Positions 55,801 through 64,000 of a stretch of 64,000 nt of DNA are shown in pieces (position 1 is the stretch's first letter; each line of letters begins with the position of its first letter). The stretch lies in assembly GCF_963681195.1 (NCBI RefSeq), contig NZ_OY808997.1, forward strand, positions 806,001-870,000, written 5' to 3'. The DNA comes from Vibrio sp. 16. Its GTDB lineage: Bacteria > Pseudomonadota > Gammaproteobacteria > Enterobacterales > Vibrionaceae. Position numbers and translations under genes: made by a program. The notes beneath the pieces are model-generated. The model saw only the letters and a list, made by a program, of their open reading frames with translations, ran no database searches and had not been told where the DNA came from.

Positions 55801-55979
55801 TCAGTGTCGCCGTCGATATCTTGCACAAAATGGCACTTGATGAACACGTCGATATGGACTTGTTTAAACTGTTTCTTGAAAGCGGCGTGTATCGAGACTA
55901 TGCCGAACAATTCCTACCTGAAGCGCAAATAGACGAAGTAGACATCAGCAAGTACTTTACGGAGCAAAAAGTTGCGTAG
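52845..55979 (+). CDS. Cache/PBP-HAMP-HD-GYP sensor phosphodiesterase
   Basis: A 1044-residue membrane protein. TM1 is about 22-43. The periplasmic part has a Cache-like domain (about 50-280; PTRRPWYVGA) and a PBP-type solute-binding domain (about 300-505; GEPQGYAIDLLQLMAAKLG). TM2 is about 577-597, HAMP about 600-655, and HD-GYP to the end. Catalytic residues are WLHDCGK (His722) and HHETLKGTGYP (from His939). These motifs are normally about 60 residues apart; here the gap is 217, so about 150 residues are inserted (QSLAQSMDKDEALEQL… and more). The domain should hydrolyse c-di-GMP. It is divergent from tctC. Confidence 0.88.
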   Translation: MEGSQLVGLTQKKKKFSIRFTVGTLFIIATIATSLFAIALQYMFTKQMSEEHVLNKLVMATSDVSEYIQQVDQNAKSSARILSSVSNTLNHTFSEQEIRTLLVQVLKDNPLFYSIYFGNEQDDFYQIINLESSPIVRQRIEAAPQDRWVVIKISGQEQNRVRQTLYFSDAFTLTQERTETSNYFPTRRPWYVGASVEQVFKTEPYLFKHLKITGQTYSIRAKQSVIGIDIVLSSISSKLTPAALGLPEESGVEAYVFHQSGEVIASNRVIQASKTSVDTSRIILSEQEQALIDATPALLTSNQLDWRPYDYAKAGEPQGYAIDLLQLMAAKLGITLEFVNGFDSQSLLNKLESDELDIVHSLTDLSAGAYQLKLFETPLAMATCSEQLPSKPERVFGVLAGHDFSKQLRRVVPDANIIQFEESQDARQALVSGEITVLVDAQQALEQLQKTTSLPIHLHPFFDDTQIPFYLAVSAPHRQLIPLFSKALQSITPAEYAQLTNKWYQQVRDNRVPHHELFELSQSSSKQNRIQKRELDGEQAFLYVSALNGQAGEQSEYLAVVVPQALVMAEVYQRLYTTVGVTMLVMAALLPVSWIFGSPIVNPIRQLTQQTKKIKQRDFDHVELIDSQIKEVWHLSKSIQEMANEIKQREQQQQAFVDAFIQLIAQAIDDKSPYTAGHCNRVPELGMMLANAAEEASSGKFKTFRFENDNQRREFKIAAWLHDCGKITTPEHIVDKGTKLEANYNRIHEVRMRFEVLWRDAEISFLQSQLAQSMDKDEALEQLRDTKRQLQEDFEFVAAANVGGEFMSEEKVLRIKQIATQTWQRHFDDRLGLSPFEELNRTESQTRLPVTENLLSDRPEHVIKRIRPLVFDPSFGINVDIPEHQYNLGEIYNLSISRGTLTAEDRFKINEHMISGIKMLEALPFPAELSKVPRYASTHHETLKGTGYPRKLSAEDLSIPERILVIADIFEALTAADRPYKKAKPVSVAVDILHKMALDEHVDMDLFKLFLESGVYRDYAEQFLPEAQIDEVDISKYFTEQKVA

Positions 55980-56065
55980 GAAGCAGACTGACCGATCGAA
56001 CCTTGGGCTATTTACAAGGCTCACCTTGAACTGGATAGCGGAAGTTGGCTAAGACCTTAGTCTAA

Positions 56066-56096
56066 ATTGTCGACAATCTGCTTGATTGTCGACAAT
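56066..56096. promoter_or_regulatory. Twin GntR operators upstream of the prp operon
   Basis: The perfect palindrome ATTGTCGACAAT occurs at 56066-56077 and 56085-56096 (19 bp centre to centre), 70-100 bp before the GntR ATG. A weaker copy (ATTGTTGACACA, 9/12) sits at 56128-56139, overlapping a TTGACA box. The size and form fit FCD-class GntR operators, so autoregulation by the next gene is likely. Confidence 0.75.
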
Positions 56097-56167
56097 CTTA
56101 TAGTCTATTTTATATTCAAGTTAAGAAATTGTTGACACATTGCTAAAGTGTCTCGTCGAGTTTGAGT

Positions 56168-56863
56168 ATGAATGTAGAGCTAAAACCACACCACAAATCG
56201 GTCACGGGTGATAAAGAAAACACCAAGTCTGAATCGCTTACCGAATCCTTGGTTGAGGCGATTGTTAATGGTGACATCGAGCCCGGAAGTAAGATCTCAG
56301 AGCCAGAGCTGGCAAAGCGTTACCAAGTGAGTCGTGGGCCGCTTCGAGAAGCCATTATGCGTTTGGAAGGACTCGGGCTGATCGAGCGAATTCCCCACGT
56401 AGGGGCGCGTGTGATCACCTTGTCGCCAGAGAAATTGATTGAGCTGTACGCTGTTCGAGAAGCACTTGAAGGCATGGCGGCTCGATTGGCGGCTCGTTAT
56501 ATCTCTCAAGAAGAACTGCTCAGTTTAGAAACCTTATTGTCGACACATTCCCGACATATTGAAGAAGTCGAGGGATCGTCATATTTCCACCAGCATGGCG
56601 ACTTTGATTTCCACTATCGAATCATTAAAGCCAGTCGAAACAGCAAGCTTATCGGTTTGCTATGCAATGAGCTTTATCACTTGCTGAGAATGTATCGTTA
56701 CCAATCGCCAAGAGCTCAATCAAGACCGGTTGAGGCACTAAACGAACACAAATTTATTCTTCAAGCGATACGCAATCGCGATGAGGAGCTCGCTGATATG
56801 TTAATGCGTCGCCATATTTCGGGCAGTCGCAAGTTAATTGAACAACAAATACTAACGGACTAG
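56168..56863 (+). CDS. GntR-family (FadR/FCD) regulator of propionate catabolism
   Basis: A 231-residue regulator: winged HTH (about 20-85; [26 protein letters not shown]) and an all-helical FCD ligand domain (about 95-225) with three metal-ligand-like His/Asp residues. A TTG at 56162 is possible, but the ATG at 56168 is preferred. Position, 11 bp before prpB, fits the GntR-type propionate regulator of Vibrio and Shewanella rather than the sigma-54 PrpR of enterobacteria. It probably senses 2-methylcitrate or a related intermediate. Confidence 0.88.
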   Translation: MNVELKPHHKSVTGDKENTKSESLTESLVEAIVNGDIEPGSKISEPELAKRYQVSRGPLREAIMRLEGLGLIERIPHVGARVITLSPEKLIELYAVREALEGMAARLAARYISQEELLSLETLLSTHSRHIEEVEGSSYFHQHGDFDFHYRIIKASRNSKLIGLLCNELYHLLRMYRYQSPRAQSRPVEALNEHKFILQAIRNRDEELADMLMRRHISGSRKLIEQQILTD

Positions 56864-56874
56864 AGGATAACGTC

Positions 56875-57771
56875 ATGAGTTTATCTCCGGGGGCGAAGTT
56901 TAGACTCGCTGTAGAGCAAAATGATCCACTGCAAATTGTTGGCACCATCAACCCTTACTGCGCCATGATGGCAAAGAACCTAGGTCATCAAGCGATCTAT
57001 CTTTCTGGTGGTGGTATTGCCAATGCGTCTTACGGTTTGCCGGATCTCGGCATCACAACGCTAAACGATGTGCTGGTTGATGTAGACCGAATCACCAATG
57101 CGTGTGATTTACCGTTACTTGTCGACATCGACACCGGTTTTGGCGGCGCATTCAATATTGCTCGTACCATTAAAGCGATGGAAAAAGCAGGCGCTGCAGC
57201 GGTGCATATGGAAGATCAAGTGGCGCAAAAGCGCTGCGGTCACAGGCCCAATAAAGCCATTGTTAGCCAACAAGAGATGGTGGATCGAGTCAAAGCAGCG
57301 GTTGATGCACGTAATGATGAAAGCTTTGTGATTATGGCGCGAACCGATGCACTAGCAGTAGAAGGGATGGACAGTGCCATTGAGCGAGCCATCGCGTGTG
57401 TTGAAGCGGGCGCCGACATGATTTTCCCAGAAGCAATGATCGAACTTGAACAATATCAGCAGTTCGCGACGGCCTTGTCTGAAGCAACGGGCAAGCATGT
57501 GCCTATCTTGGCGAACATCACTGAATTTGGTCAAACGCCACTTTACGGCGGAGAAGAGCTGGCGAAATCCAATGTTGATATGGTGCTTTACCCACTGAGT
57601 GCATTCCGAGCGATGAACAAAGCGGCGGAGATGGTCTACAAGCATTTGCTCGAGGTGGGTAACCAAGAAGCCTTACTTGATTCGATGCAAACAAGAAAAG
57701 AGCTATACCAACACCTTAACTACCATGATTACGAAGATAAGCTCGACCAGCTTTTCTCCGAAGGAAAATAA
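56875..57771 (+). CDS. prpB: Methylisocitrate lyase
   Basis: A 298-residue member of the isocitrate-lyase/PEP mutase family. The active-site signature reads [10 protein letters not shown] (normally K-K/R-C-G-H) and the metal-binding DIDTGFGG. It cleaves 2-methylisocitrate to succinate and pyruvate. RBS GAGGA. Confidence 0.94.
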   Translation: MSLSPGAKFRLAVEQNDPLQIVGTINPYCAMMAKNLGHQAIYLSGGGIANASYGLPDLGITTLNDVLVDVDRITNACDLPLLVDIDTGFGGAFNIARTIKAMEKAGAAAVHMEDQVAQKRCGHRPNKAIVSQQEMVDRVKAAVDARNDESFVIMARTDALAVEGMDSAIERAIACVEAGADMIFPEAMIELEQYQQFATALSEATGKHVPILANITEFGQTPLYGGEELAKSNVDMVLYPLSAFRAMNKAAEMVYKHLLEVGNQEALLDSMQTRKELYQHLNYHDYEDKLDQLFSEGK

Positions 57772-57882
57772 TCCCAAACGGAAGTCCAAGAAAACGCTAA
57801 TAACTTAATCCAACAACGTGAAACGCCTGATAAAAATCACCCCATCCAAGAGGGTAAGCTCAGGCAGAAAAGGAGTTCTATC

Positions 57883-59007
57883 ATGCCTAATGAACTAGGT
57901 GGAGCAGGCCTGCGTGGCCAAAGCGCTGGAAGCACAGCTTTATGTACTGTCGGAAAAACGGGGACAGGTTTAACCTACCGAGGTTATGACATTACCGATC
58001 TGGCTAACAACGCCCAGTTTGAAGAAGTAGCGCATTTACTGTTGCGTGGCCACTTACCGAATCAACAAGAGCTTGATGCCTACAAGACTCGTTTGCTCAG
58101 CTTAAGAGGGCTACCCCAAGCGCTGAAAGATGCATTGGAGCTGATTCCGGCGCAAGCACACCCAATGGATGTGATGCGAACAGGGTGTTCTGTGCTGGGT
58201 AATTTGGAGCAAGAGCAAGACTTCTCGCAACAACTTGATGCCACAGAACGCATGCTAGCGTTATTTCCAGCGATCATCTGTTACTGGTACCGCTTTAGCC
58301 ACGACGGTGTTCGCATCGATACCGAAGATCAATCGCAAGACTGCCTAGGTGGTTACTTCTTGAAAATGCTCACGGACAAAGCGCCGAGCGAGCTACATAA
58401 ACAGGTCATGCACTGCTCGCTGATCTTATACGCAGAGCATGAGTTTAATGCGTCAACATTCGCCGCTCGCGTATGTGCCTCGACCTTGTCTGATATCCAC
58501 TCATGTGTGACGGGGGCCATTGGGACTTTGCGCGGTCCTCTTCACGGCGGCGCCAATGAAGCTGCAATGGAAATGATTGAAAACTGGATGACGCCAGAAG
58601 AGGCGGAAGCCAATATCATGAAGATGCTTGCCAACAAAGATAAGATCATGGGTTTTGGTCATGCGATTTACCGCGAAAGCGACCCGCGCAATGCATTGAT
58701 CAAACGTTGGTCAAAAGAGTTGTCTCAAGCGGTGGGCGATACTCACCTTTACGCAGTTTCAGAGCGGGTGGAATCAGTGATGAAGCGCGAAAAGGGATTA
58801 TTCTGTAATGCGGATTTCTTCCACGCATCGGCGTATCACTTTATGGATATTCCAACCAAGTTGTTTACGCCAATTTTTGTCATGAGTCGACTGACCGGAT
58901 GGGCTGCGCACGTCTATGAGCAACGTGCCAACAACCGAATTATCCGCCCAAGTGCCGATTACACAGGTCCAGATCATCAAGATTGGGTGCCAATCGACCA
59001 GCGTTAA
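57883..59007 (+). CDS. prpC: 2-methylcitrate synthase
   Basis: A 374-residue citrate-synthase-family enzyme. It has the LHGGANEAAMEM and GFGHAIYRESDPRN active-site segments and starts with AGLRGQSAGSTALCTVGKTG. It condenses propionyl-CoA with oxaloacetate. A 111-bp gap from prpB contains no gene. RBS AAAGGAG. Confidence 0.94.
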   Translation: MPNELGGAGLRGQSAGSTALCTVGKTGTGLTYRGYDITDLANNAQFEEVAHLLLRGHLPNQQELDAYKTRLLSLRGLPQALKDALELIPAQAHPMDVMRTGCSVLGNLEQEQDFSQQLDATERMLALFPAIICYWYRFSHDGVRIDTEDQSQDCLGGYFLKMLTDKAPSELHKQVMHCSLILYAEHEFNASTFAARVCASTLSDIHSCVTGAIGTLRGPLHGGANEAAMEMIENWMTPEEAEANIMKMLANKDKIMGFGHAIYRESDPRNALIKRWSKELSQAVGDTHLYAVSERVESVMKREKGLFCNADFFHASAYHFMDIPTKLFTPIFVMSRLTGWAAHVYEQRANNRIIRPSADYTGPDHQDWVPIDQR

Positions 59008-59078
59008 AGACAGATGCGACCTCTCTTATCCAAGAGTCGATAAGAGAGGCGCCGCCCACATTGCATTGGAAGCATCAC

Positions 59079-61664
59079 ATGACTATAAACACACAATACC
59101 GAAAGCCGCTTGAAGGTACGCTGCTCGATTATTTTGATGCGCGCGAAGCGGTAAATGATATTTCCCCAGGTGCTTACGACACCTTGCCATACACTTCCCG
59201 AGTGCTTGCTGAGCAATTGGTTCGTCGCTGTGCCCCTGAGTCACTGACAGATAGCCTTAAACAACTCATTGAGCGAAAGCGTGACCTTGATTTTCCTTGG
59301 TACCCAGCGCGAGTCGTGTGCCACGATATTTTAGGTCAAACCGCGTTGGTGGATTTGGCTGGTCTGCGCGATGCGATTGCAGAGCAGGGCGGAGACCCAT
59401 CTAAAGTGAACCCTGTGGTCGAGACGCAGCTGATCGTCGATCATTCACTCGCTGTTGAGCATGCTGGCTTTGAACCGGACGCGTTCGAGAAAAACCGCGC
59501 GATAGAAGAAAGACGCAACGAAGACCGTTTTCACTTTATTGAGTGGTGTAAAACCGCGTTTGAAAATGTCAGCGTGATACCAGCTGGTAACGGCATCATG
59601 CACCAAATCAACTTGGAGAAAATGTCGCCCGTCGTTCAAGCCAAACAGGGCATTGCTTATCCAGACACTTGTGTCGGTACAGATAGCCACACCCCTCATG
59701 TTGATGCGCTCGGCGTCATCGCTATCGGTGTTGGTGGACTAGAAGCGGAAACCGTCATGCTTGGTCGCCCGTCGATGATGAGGCTGCCGGATATTGTCGG
59801 AGTTCATTTAACTGGAAAGCGCCAGCCGGGCATCACCGCGACAGACATTGTCTTGGCGATTACTGAGCACCTACGCCAAGAGCGAGTGGTTTCCTCTTAC
59901 TTGGAATTTTATGGCGAGGGCGCTCGAGACCTGACTATTGGAGACCGCGCGACTATTTCCAATATGACACCGGAATATGGTGCGACGGCGGGTATGTTCT
60001 ACATTGATGAGCAAACCATCAACTACTTAAAACTCACTGGGCGAGATGAACAGCAAGTCGCGCTTGTTGAGCAATACGCCAAACAGACTGGTTTGTGGGC
60101 CGATGATTTAGAAAGTGCTCGGTATGAACGCGTGCTTGAGTTTGACCTATCGTCAGTCACCCGCAACATGGCTGGGCCATCTAATCCTCATCGTCGCTTA
60201 CCAACGTCAGAGCTACAAGCACGTGGGATTTCTGGTGAGTGGCAAGAAAAACAAGGCGAACTGCCAGATGGTGCGGTGATCATCGCGGCCATTACCTCAT
60301 GCACCAACACCAGTAACCCACGCAATGTTGTGGCGGCGGGCTTAGTGGCGAAAAAAGCCAATGAGCTTGGTTTGGTTCGTAAACCTTGGGTCAAATCATC
60401 GTTTGCCCCAGGTTCAAAAGTCGCCAGGTTGTATCTTGAAGAGGCTGGCTTGTTGCCAGAACTCGAGAAGCTAGGCTTCGGTATTGTTGCTTACGCTTGT
60501 ACAACCTGTAACGGTATGAGCGGCGCGTTAGACCCGAAAATTCAACAAGAAATCATCGACAGAGATCTGTACTCGACTGCGGTTCTTTCGGGCAACCGTA
60601 ACTTTGATGGTCGAATCCACCCTTACGCCAAACAAGCGTTTTTAGCTTCTCCGCCTTTAGTGGTGGCCTACGCGTTGGCAGGCACGATTCGATTTGATAT
60701 TGAGCGCGATGCGCTTGGGCATGATGCTACTGGCAAGCTCATCTATCTCAATGACCTCTGGCCAAGTGACGAAGAGATCGATGCGGTGGTTGGTAAGCAC
60801 GTTAAGCCTGAACAGTTCAAGCAAGTCTATATTCAGATGTTTAAGCTAGACGAAAGTGAACGCAGTCAAAGCCCGCTTTACGATTGGCGTCCAAAGAGTA
60901 CGTACATTCGCCGTCCACCTTATTGGGAAGGCGCGCTTGCGGGTGAGCGCTCCTTATCTGGAATGCGACCATTAGCGGTATTAGGCGACAACATCACTAC
61001 CGATCACCTTTCTCCGTCAAACGCGATCTTAGCCAGTAGCGCAGCGGGTGAGTACCTAGCAAGTATGGGCGTCCCTGAAGAAGATTTTAACTCGTACGCG
61101 ACGCATCGCGGCGATCACTTAACGGCGCAGCGCGCAACGTTTGCTAACCCGAAACTGTTCAATGAGATGGTGAAACAGGACGGTGAAGTGGTGCAAGGCT
61201 CTCTTGCTCGAGTCGAGCCGGAAGGCGAAGTGACCCGAATGTGGGAAGCGATCGAAACTTACATGAACCGCAAACAGCCACTGATCGTTGTTGCTGGAGC
61301 GGATTATGGACAAGGTTCATCGCGCGACTGGGCAGCCAAAGGCGTCAGACTCGCAGGGGTTGAAGCGATCGTTGCCGAAGGGTTTGAACGTATCCACCGA
61401 ACCAATTTGGTTGGCATGGGGGTGCTACCGCTGCAATTTAAATCGGGCGTCAACCGTAAAACGCTTGAACTAGATGGCAGCGAAACTTACGACGTGTTAG
61501 GTGATATCCAACCCGGTACCGATTTAGCGTTGGTAATTACTCGCGCAAACGGCGAGCGTGTCGATGTGCCAGTGACATGCCGTTTGGACACGGCAGATGA
61601 AGTCTCTGTGTATCAGGCTGGTGGTGTTTTACAGCGTTTTGCTCAAGACTTTTTAGCTCAGTAA
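59079..61664 (+). CDS. acnD: 2-methylcitrate dehydratase, Fe-S dependent
   Basis: An 861-residue aconitase-family protein (AcnD). Its [4Fe-4S] Cys ligands are visible as ITSCTNTSNPRN and ACTTCNGMSG. It works with PrpF in place of PrpD to make 2-methylaconitate. The frame is open upstream into prpC's end, but the ATG at 59079, with GGAAG ahead, is preferred. The C-terminal swivel domain (about 655-861) has GADYGQGSSRDWAAKG. Confidence 0.93.
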   Translation: MTINTQYRKPLEGTLLDYFDAREAVNDISPGAYDTLPYTSRVLAEQLVRRCAPESLTDSLKQLIERKRDLDFPWYPARVVCHDILGQTALVDLAGLRDAIAEQGGDPSKVNPVVETQLIVDHSLAVEHAGFEPDAFEKNRAIEERRNEDRFHFIEWCKTAFENVSVIPAGNGIMHQINLEKMSPVVQAKQGIAYPDTCVGTDSHTPHVDALGVIAIGVGGLEAETVMLGRPSMMRLPDIVGVHLTGKRQPGITATDIVLAITEHLRQERVVSSYLEFYGEGARDLTIGDRATISNMTPEYGATAGMFYIDEQTINYLKLTGRDEQQVALVEQYAKQTGLWADDLESARYERVLEFDLSSVTRNMAGPSNPHRRLPTSELQARGISGEWQEKQGELPDGAVIIAAITSCTNTSNPRNVVAAGLVAKKANELGLVRKPWVKSSFAPGSKVARLYLEEAGLLPELEKLGFGIVAYACTTCNGMSGALDPKIQQEIIDRDLYSTAVLSGNRNFDGRIHPYAKQAFLASPPLVVAYALAGTIRFDIERDALGHDATGKLIYLNDLWPSDEEIDAVVGKHVKPEQFKQVYIQMFKLDESERSQSPLYDWRPKSTYIRRPPYWEGALAGERSLSGMRPLAVLGDNITTDHLSPSNAILASSAAGEYLASMGVPEEDFNSYATHRGDHLTAQRATFANPKLFNEMVKQDGEVVQGSLARVEPEGEVTRMWEAIETYMNRKQPLIVVAGADYGQGSSRDWAAKGVRLAGVEAIVAEGFERIHRTNLVGMGVLPLQFKSGVNRKTLELDGSETYDVLGDIQPGTDLALVITRANGERVDVPVTCRLDTADEVSVYQAGGVLQRFAQDFLAQ

Positions 61665-61683
61665 CGGTTTGGGAGGCGACGAA

Positions 61684-62871
61684 ATGAATAGATCGACACC
61701 AAGCCAAATCAAAGTGCCAGCAACCTACATGCGTGGCGGCACGAGCAAAGGCGTCTTTTTCAACTTGGCTGACCTGCCGATTGAGGCTCAACAGCCCGGA
61801 AAACAGAGAGACGATCTGTTGCTGCGCGTGATAGGCAGCCCAGACCCTTATGCGAAGCAGATTGATGGCATGGGCGGGGCAACTTCAAGCACCAGTAAAA
61901 CGGTGATCGTCAGCAAGAGTGCAACGCCAGACCATGATGTGGATTACCTGTTCGGACAGGTTTCGATTGATAAGCCATTTGTCGATTGGAGTGGCAATTG
62001 CGGAAATCTGTCTGCTGCTGTCGGACCATTTGCCATTCATGCGGGGCTTATTGAATCTGAGCGACTGCCAGACAATGGCATTGCTGAGATCCGTATTTGG
62101 CAGGTAAACATCCAAAAAACCATTATTGCTCATGTGCCAATTGTGAATGGGTTGGTTCAAGAAACGGGTGACTTCGAACTTGATGGCGTGACTTTTCCCG
62201 CAGCGGAAATTCAGGTGGACTTTGTCAAACCTGCGGACGGCGAGGGCAGTATGTTTCCAACTGGCCATATCACCGATGAATTTGATGTCCCGGGGATTGG
62301 GACATTCAATGCTACGTTTATAAGCGCTGGTATCCCGACCATTTTTATTGATGCAGAAGCCCTTGGTTACAGCGGAACCGAGCTTCAAGATGATATCAAC
62401 AATGACGTCGATGCCTTGGCTAAGTTTGAAACTATTCGAGCTCATGGCGCGTTAAAAATGGGCTTGATTGGTACGCTCGAAGAAGCTGAAAGTCGCCAAC
62501 ATACCCCTAAAATTGCGTTTGTTTCACCGCCAAAAACCTATCTAGCGTCTAGCGGCAGTCAAGTGAACAAAAGTGAGGTAGACGTGTTGGTTCGTGCTCT
62601 TTCTATGGGCAAGCTACATCACGCGATGATGGGAACGGCCGCCGTTGCGATTGCATCCGCTGCCTGCGTTCCTGGTACGGTAGTCAACCTTGCTGCCGGG
62701 GGCGGAGAAAAGCAGTGTGTGACATTTGGACATCCTTCGGGGACGTTGAAGGTAGGGGCGGCTGCGACACAAACTGAGTCAGGTTGGGTGGTCGACAAAG
62801 CCATAATGAGTCGAAGTGCTCGTATTATCATGGAGGGCTTTGTGCGTGTTCCCTCCACTATTTTTGAATAA
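61684..62871 (+). CDS. prpF: 2-methylaconitate isomerase
   Basis: A 395-residue PrpF isomerase that passes the AcnD product on for methylisocitrate formation. Family segments include TYMRGGTSKGVFF at the N-terminus, DPYAKQIDGMGG, GNCGNLSAAVGPFA and the C-terminal VVDKAIMSRSARIIMEG. The ATG at 61684 has GGGAGG nine bases ahead; an upstream in-frame start at 61669 lies before that ribosome site. Confidence 0.93.
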   Translation: MNRSTPSQIKVPATYMRGGTSKGVFFNLADLPIEAQQPGKQRDDLLLRVIGSPDPYAKQIDGMGGATSSTSKTVIVSKSATPDHDVDYLFGQVSIDKPFVDWSGNCGNLSAAVGPFAIHAGLIESERLPDNGIAEIRIWQVNIQKTIIAHVPIVNGLVQETGDFELDGVTFPAAEIQVDFVKPADGEGSMFPTGHITDEFDVPGIGTFNATFISAGIPTIFIDAEALGYSGTELQDDINNDVDALAKFETIRAHGALKMGLIGTLEEAESRQHTPKIAFVSPPKTYLASSGSQVNKSEVDVLVRALSMGKLHHAMMGTAAVAIASAACVPGTVVNLAAGGGEKQCVTFGHPSGTLKVGAAATQTESGWVVDKAIMSRSARIIMEGFVRVPSTIFE

Positions 62872-62919
62872 TTCACTTGCTGTAAAAGTGCAATGTCAGG
62901 ACATACTGGAGGAAGCAAT

Positions 62920-64000
62920 ATGTCTGCATATCAACAACAATATCAATGGGCGCAAAACGAGCCGGAACAGTTTTGGCAAGCTCAAGCTCAACACATCGAC
63001 TGGTTTGAGAAGCCGAGCACCATCTTAAACACCGATGAAAATGGTATCGAGCGCTGGTTCCCAGATGGCTTGCTCAATACCTGCTGGTTGGCTCTGGACT
63101 ACCATTGTGAGCAAGGACGGGGCGACAATACCGCGTTAATCTATGATTCACCGGTTACTGGTCAGAAGATTCGATACAGCTACCATGAAATGCGCGATCA
63201 AGTGGCGAAAATAGCCGGCATGTTGGCAGCGCAAGGTGTCGAAAAAGGCGATCGCGTGGTTATCTATATGCCAATGATTCCTGAAGCGGCGATGGCGATG
63301 TTGGCTTGCGCGCGATTGGGCGCGATTCACTCTGTTGTCTTTGGCGGGTTTGCCCCTAATGAGCTGGCGGTACGTATCGAAGACGCAGAGCCTAAAGTCA
63401 TCATGACGGCCTCTTGCGGTATCGAAGTCAATAAAGTGATCCCCTATAAGCCAATGGTGGATAAAGCGATTATGGACAGCCGCTGGAAACCAGAACATGT
63501 GTTTGTCCTTCAGCGTCCTCAACTGCAAGCTGAGCTAGGAAGTGAGCGCGACATTGACTGGCAGCAAGCCTATCAAAATGCGCTGCCTCATGCCTGTGTA
63601 CCAGTGCTTTCGACAGACCCTCTTTACATTCTCTATACCTCTGGCACCACGGGTAAACCGAAAGGTGTTGTTCGAGACAATGGCGGCCATGCGGTTGCAA
63701 TGAAATATTCGATGAGTGCTATCTACAACATGCCGCAAAATGGCGTGTTCTGGGCAGCATCGGATGTCGGTTGGGTTGTTGGTCACTCATATATTGTTTA
63801 TGCGCCGTTGATTCATGGCTGCACTACCATTTTATTTGAGGGCAAACCGGTAAGAACGCCTGATCCAGGCGCGTTCTGGCGAGTGTGTGAAGAATACAAC
63901 GTGGACGTGCTCTTTTCTGCGCCGACGGCTTTTCGTGCGATTAAGAAAGAAGATCCAGAGGGTAAGTTCCTTGAGCAGTATGATCTAGCGGCACTTAAAA
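62920..64000 (+). CDS. prpE: Propionate-CoA ligase, partial
   Basis: The frame runs open from the ATG at 62920 to the window end (360 codons), with GGAGGAAG ahead. The AMP-forming acyl-CoA synthetase signature YTSGTTGKPKG and the PrpE-typical WAASDVGWVVGHSYIVYAP segment are present, as is SVVFGGFAPNELAVRI. It should activate propionate to propionyl-CoA for PrpC. The family is about 620-630 residues, so about 40% lies beyond the window. It is 48 bp after prpF and completes the operon. Confidence 0.94.
   Translation, partial: MSAYQQQYQWAQNEPEQFWQAQAQHIDWFEKPSTILNTDENGIERWFPDGLLNTCWLALDYHCEQGRGDNTALIYDSPVTGQKIRYSYHEMRDQVAKIAGMLAAQGVEKGDRVVIYMPMIPEAAMAMLACARLGAIHSVVFGGFAPNELAVRIEDAEPKVIMTASCGIEVNKVIPYKPMVDKAIMDSRWKPEHVFVLQRPQLQAELGSERDIDWQQAYQNALPHACVPVLSTDPLYILYTSGTTGKPKGVVRDNGGHAVAMKYSMSAIYNMPQNGVFWAASDVGWVVGHSYIVYAPLIHGCTTILFEGKPVRTPDPGAFWRVCEEYNVDVLFSAPTAFRAIKKEDPEGKFLEQYDLAALK

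Noticed and set aside
61885..62445. 186-codon open frame on the minus strand inside prpF
   Set aside because: Antisense to an unmistakable PrpF coding region; no RBS, no family features.

Overview
The window looks like chromosomal DNA of a Vibrio or a close relative (Vibrionaceae). This is inferred from gene content and protein style: the prpBC-acnD-prpF-prpE methylcitrate operon under a GntR regulator, cobTSU plus btuCD, a ModF homologue, a YgjP/RlmF pair, MetA under MetJ-like boxes, and many cyclic-di-GMP and chemotaxis proteins. No rRNA, tRNA, phage, IS element, integron or CRISPR array was seen. The species cannot be named from the sequence alone.

Positions 1-16.5 kb hold a carbohydrate locus that most resembles the cyclodextrin (cym) system known from Klebsiella. 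A leftward arm carries a substrate-binding protein, two permeases, a GH13 cyclomaltodextrinase/neopullulanase, a degenerate ROK protein and a TrmB-type regulator. A rightward arm, across a 400-bp control region with two CRP-like sites, carries a monomeric porin, an LpxD-like acyltransferase, a lipoprotein, a MalK/MsmX-type ATPase and a secreted cyclodextrin-glucanotransferase-like enzyme. The inferred logic is: extracellular CGTase makes cyclodextrins, the porin and ABC importer bring them in, and the cytoplasmic GH13 enzyme opens them. Downstream lie a stalk-like trimeric autotransporter with 84-residue repeats and a LysR regulator.

Positions 16.5-31.5 kb are mostly housekeeping: a TcyP-type cystine symporter, a Rossmann-fold protein, a dCache chemoreceptor, a tiny basic peptide gene with a strong ribosome binding site, the cobT-cobS-cobU-cobC cobamide assembly operon, an M3 oligopeptidase, astE, btuCD, a MazG-like protein and a GAF-GGDEF cyclase.

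Positions 31.5-44.4 kb hold a divergent MFS/LysR pair (like E. coli ynfM/ynfL), ModF, a glutaredoxin-like protein, YgjP, RlmF, a PilF-like lipoprotein, MetA, a DUF3859 protein, a CHASE4-PAS-GGDEF-EAL protein and a MarC family protein.

Positions 44.4-52.5 kb, all leftward, carry a TolC/HlyD/two-permease ABC-2 exporter with no ATPase gene and a TctCBA tripartite tricarboxylate transporter. Divergent from tctC is a very large Cache/PBP/HAMP/HD-GYP sensor. From 56.1 kb to the end runs the propionate (2-methylcitrate) operon gntR-prpB-prpC-acnD-prpF-prpE, with two perfect 12-bp palindromes in front as probable GntR operators; prpE is cut by the window edge.

The observations most worth a second look are the LpxD paralogue and the catalytically degraded ROK protein in the cyclodextrin locus, the rearranged CGTase, the 28-residue peptide gene, the ATPase-less exporter, the HD-GYP sensor with a long insertion, and several perfect palindromes at promoters.
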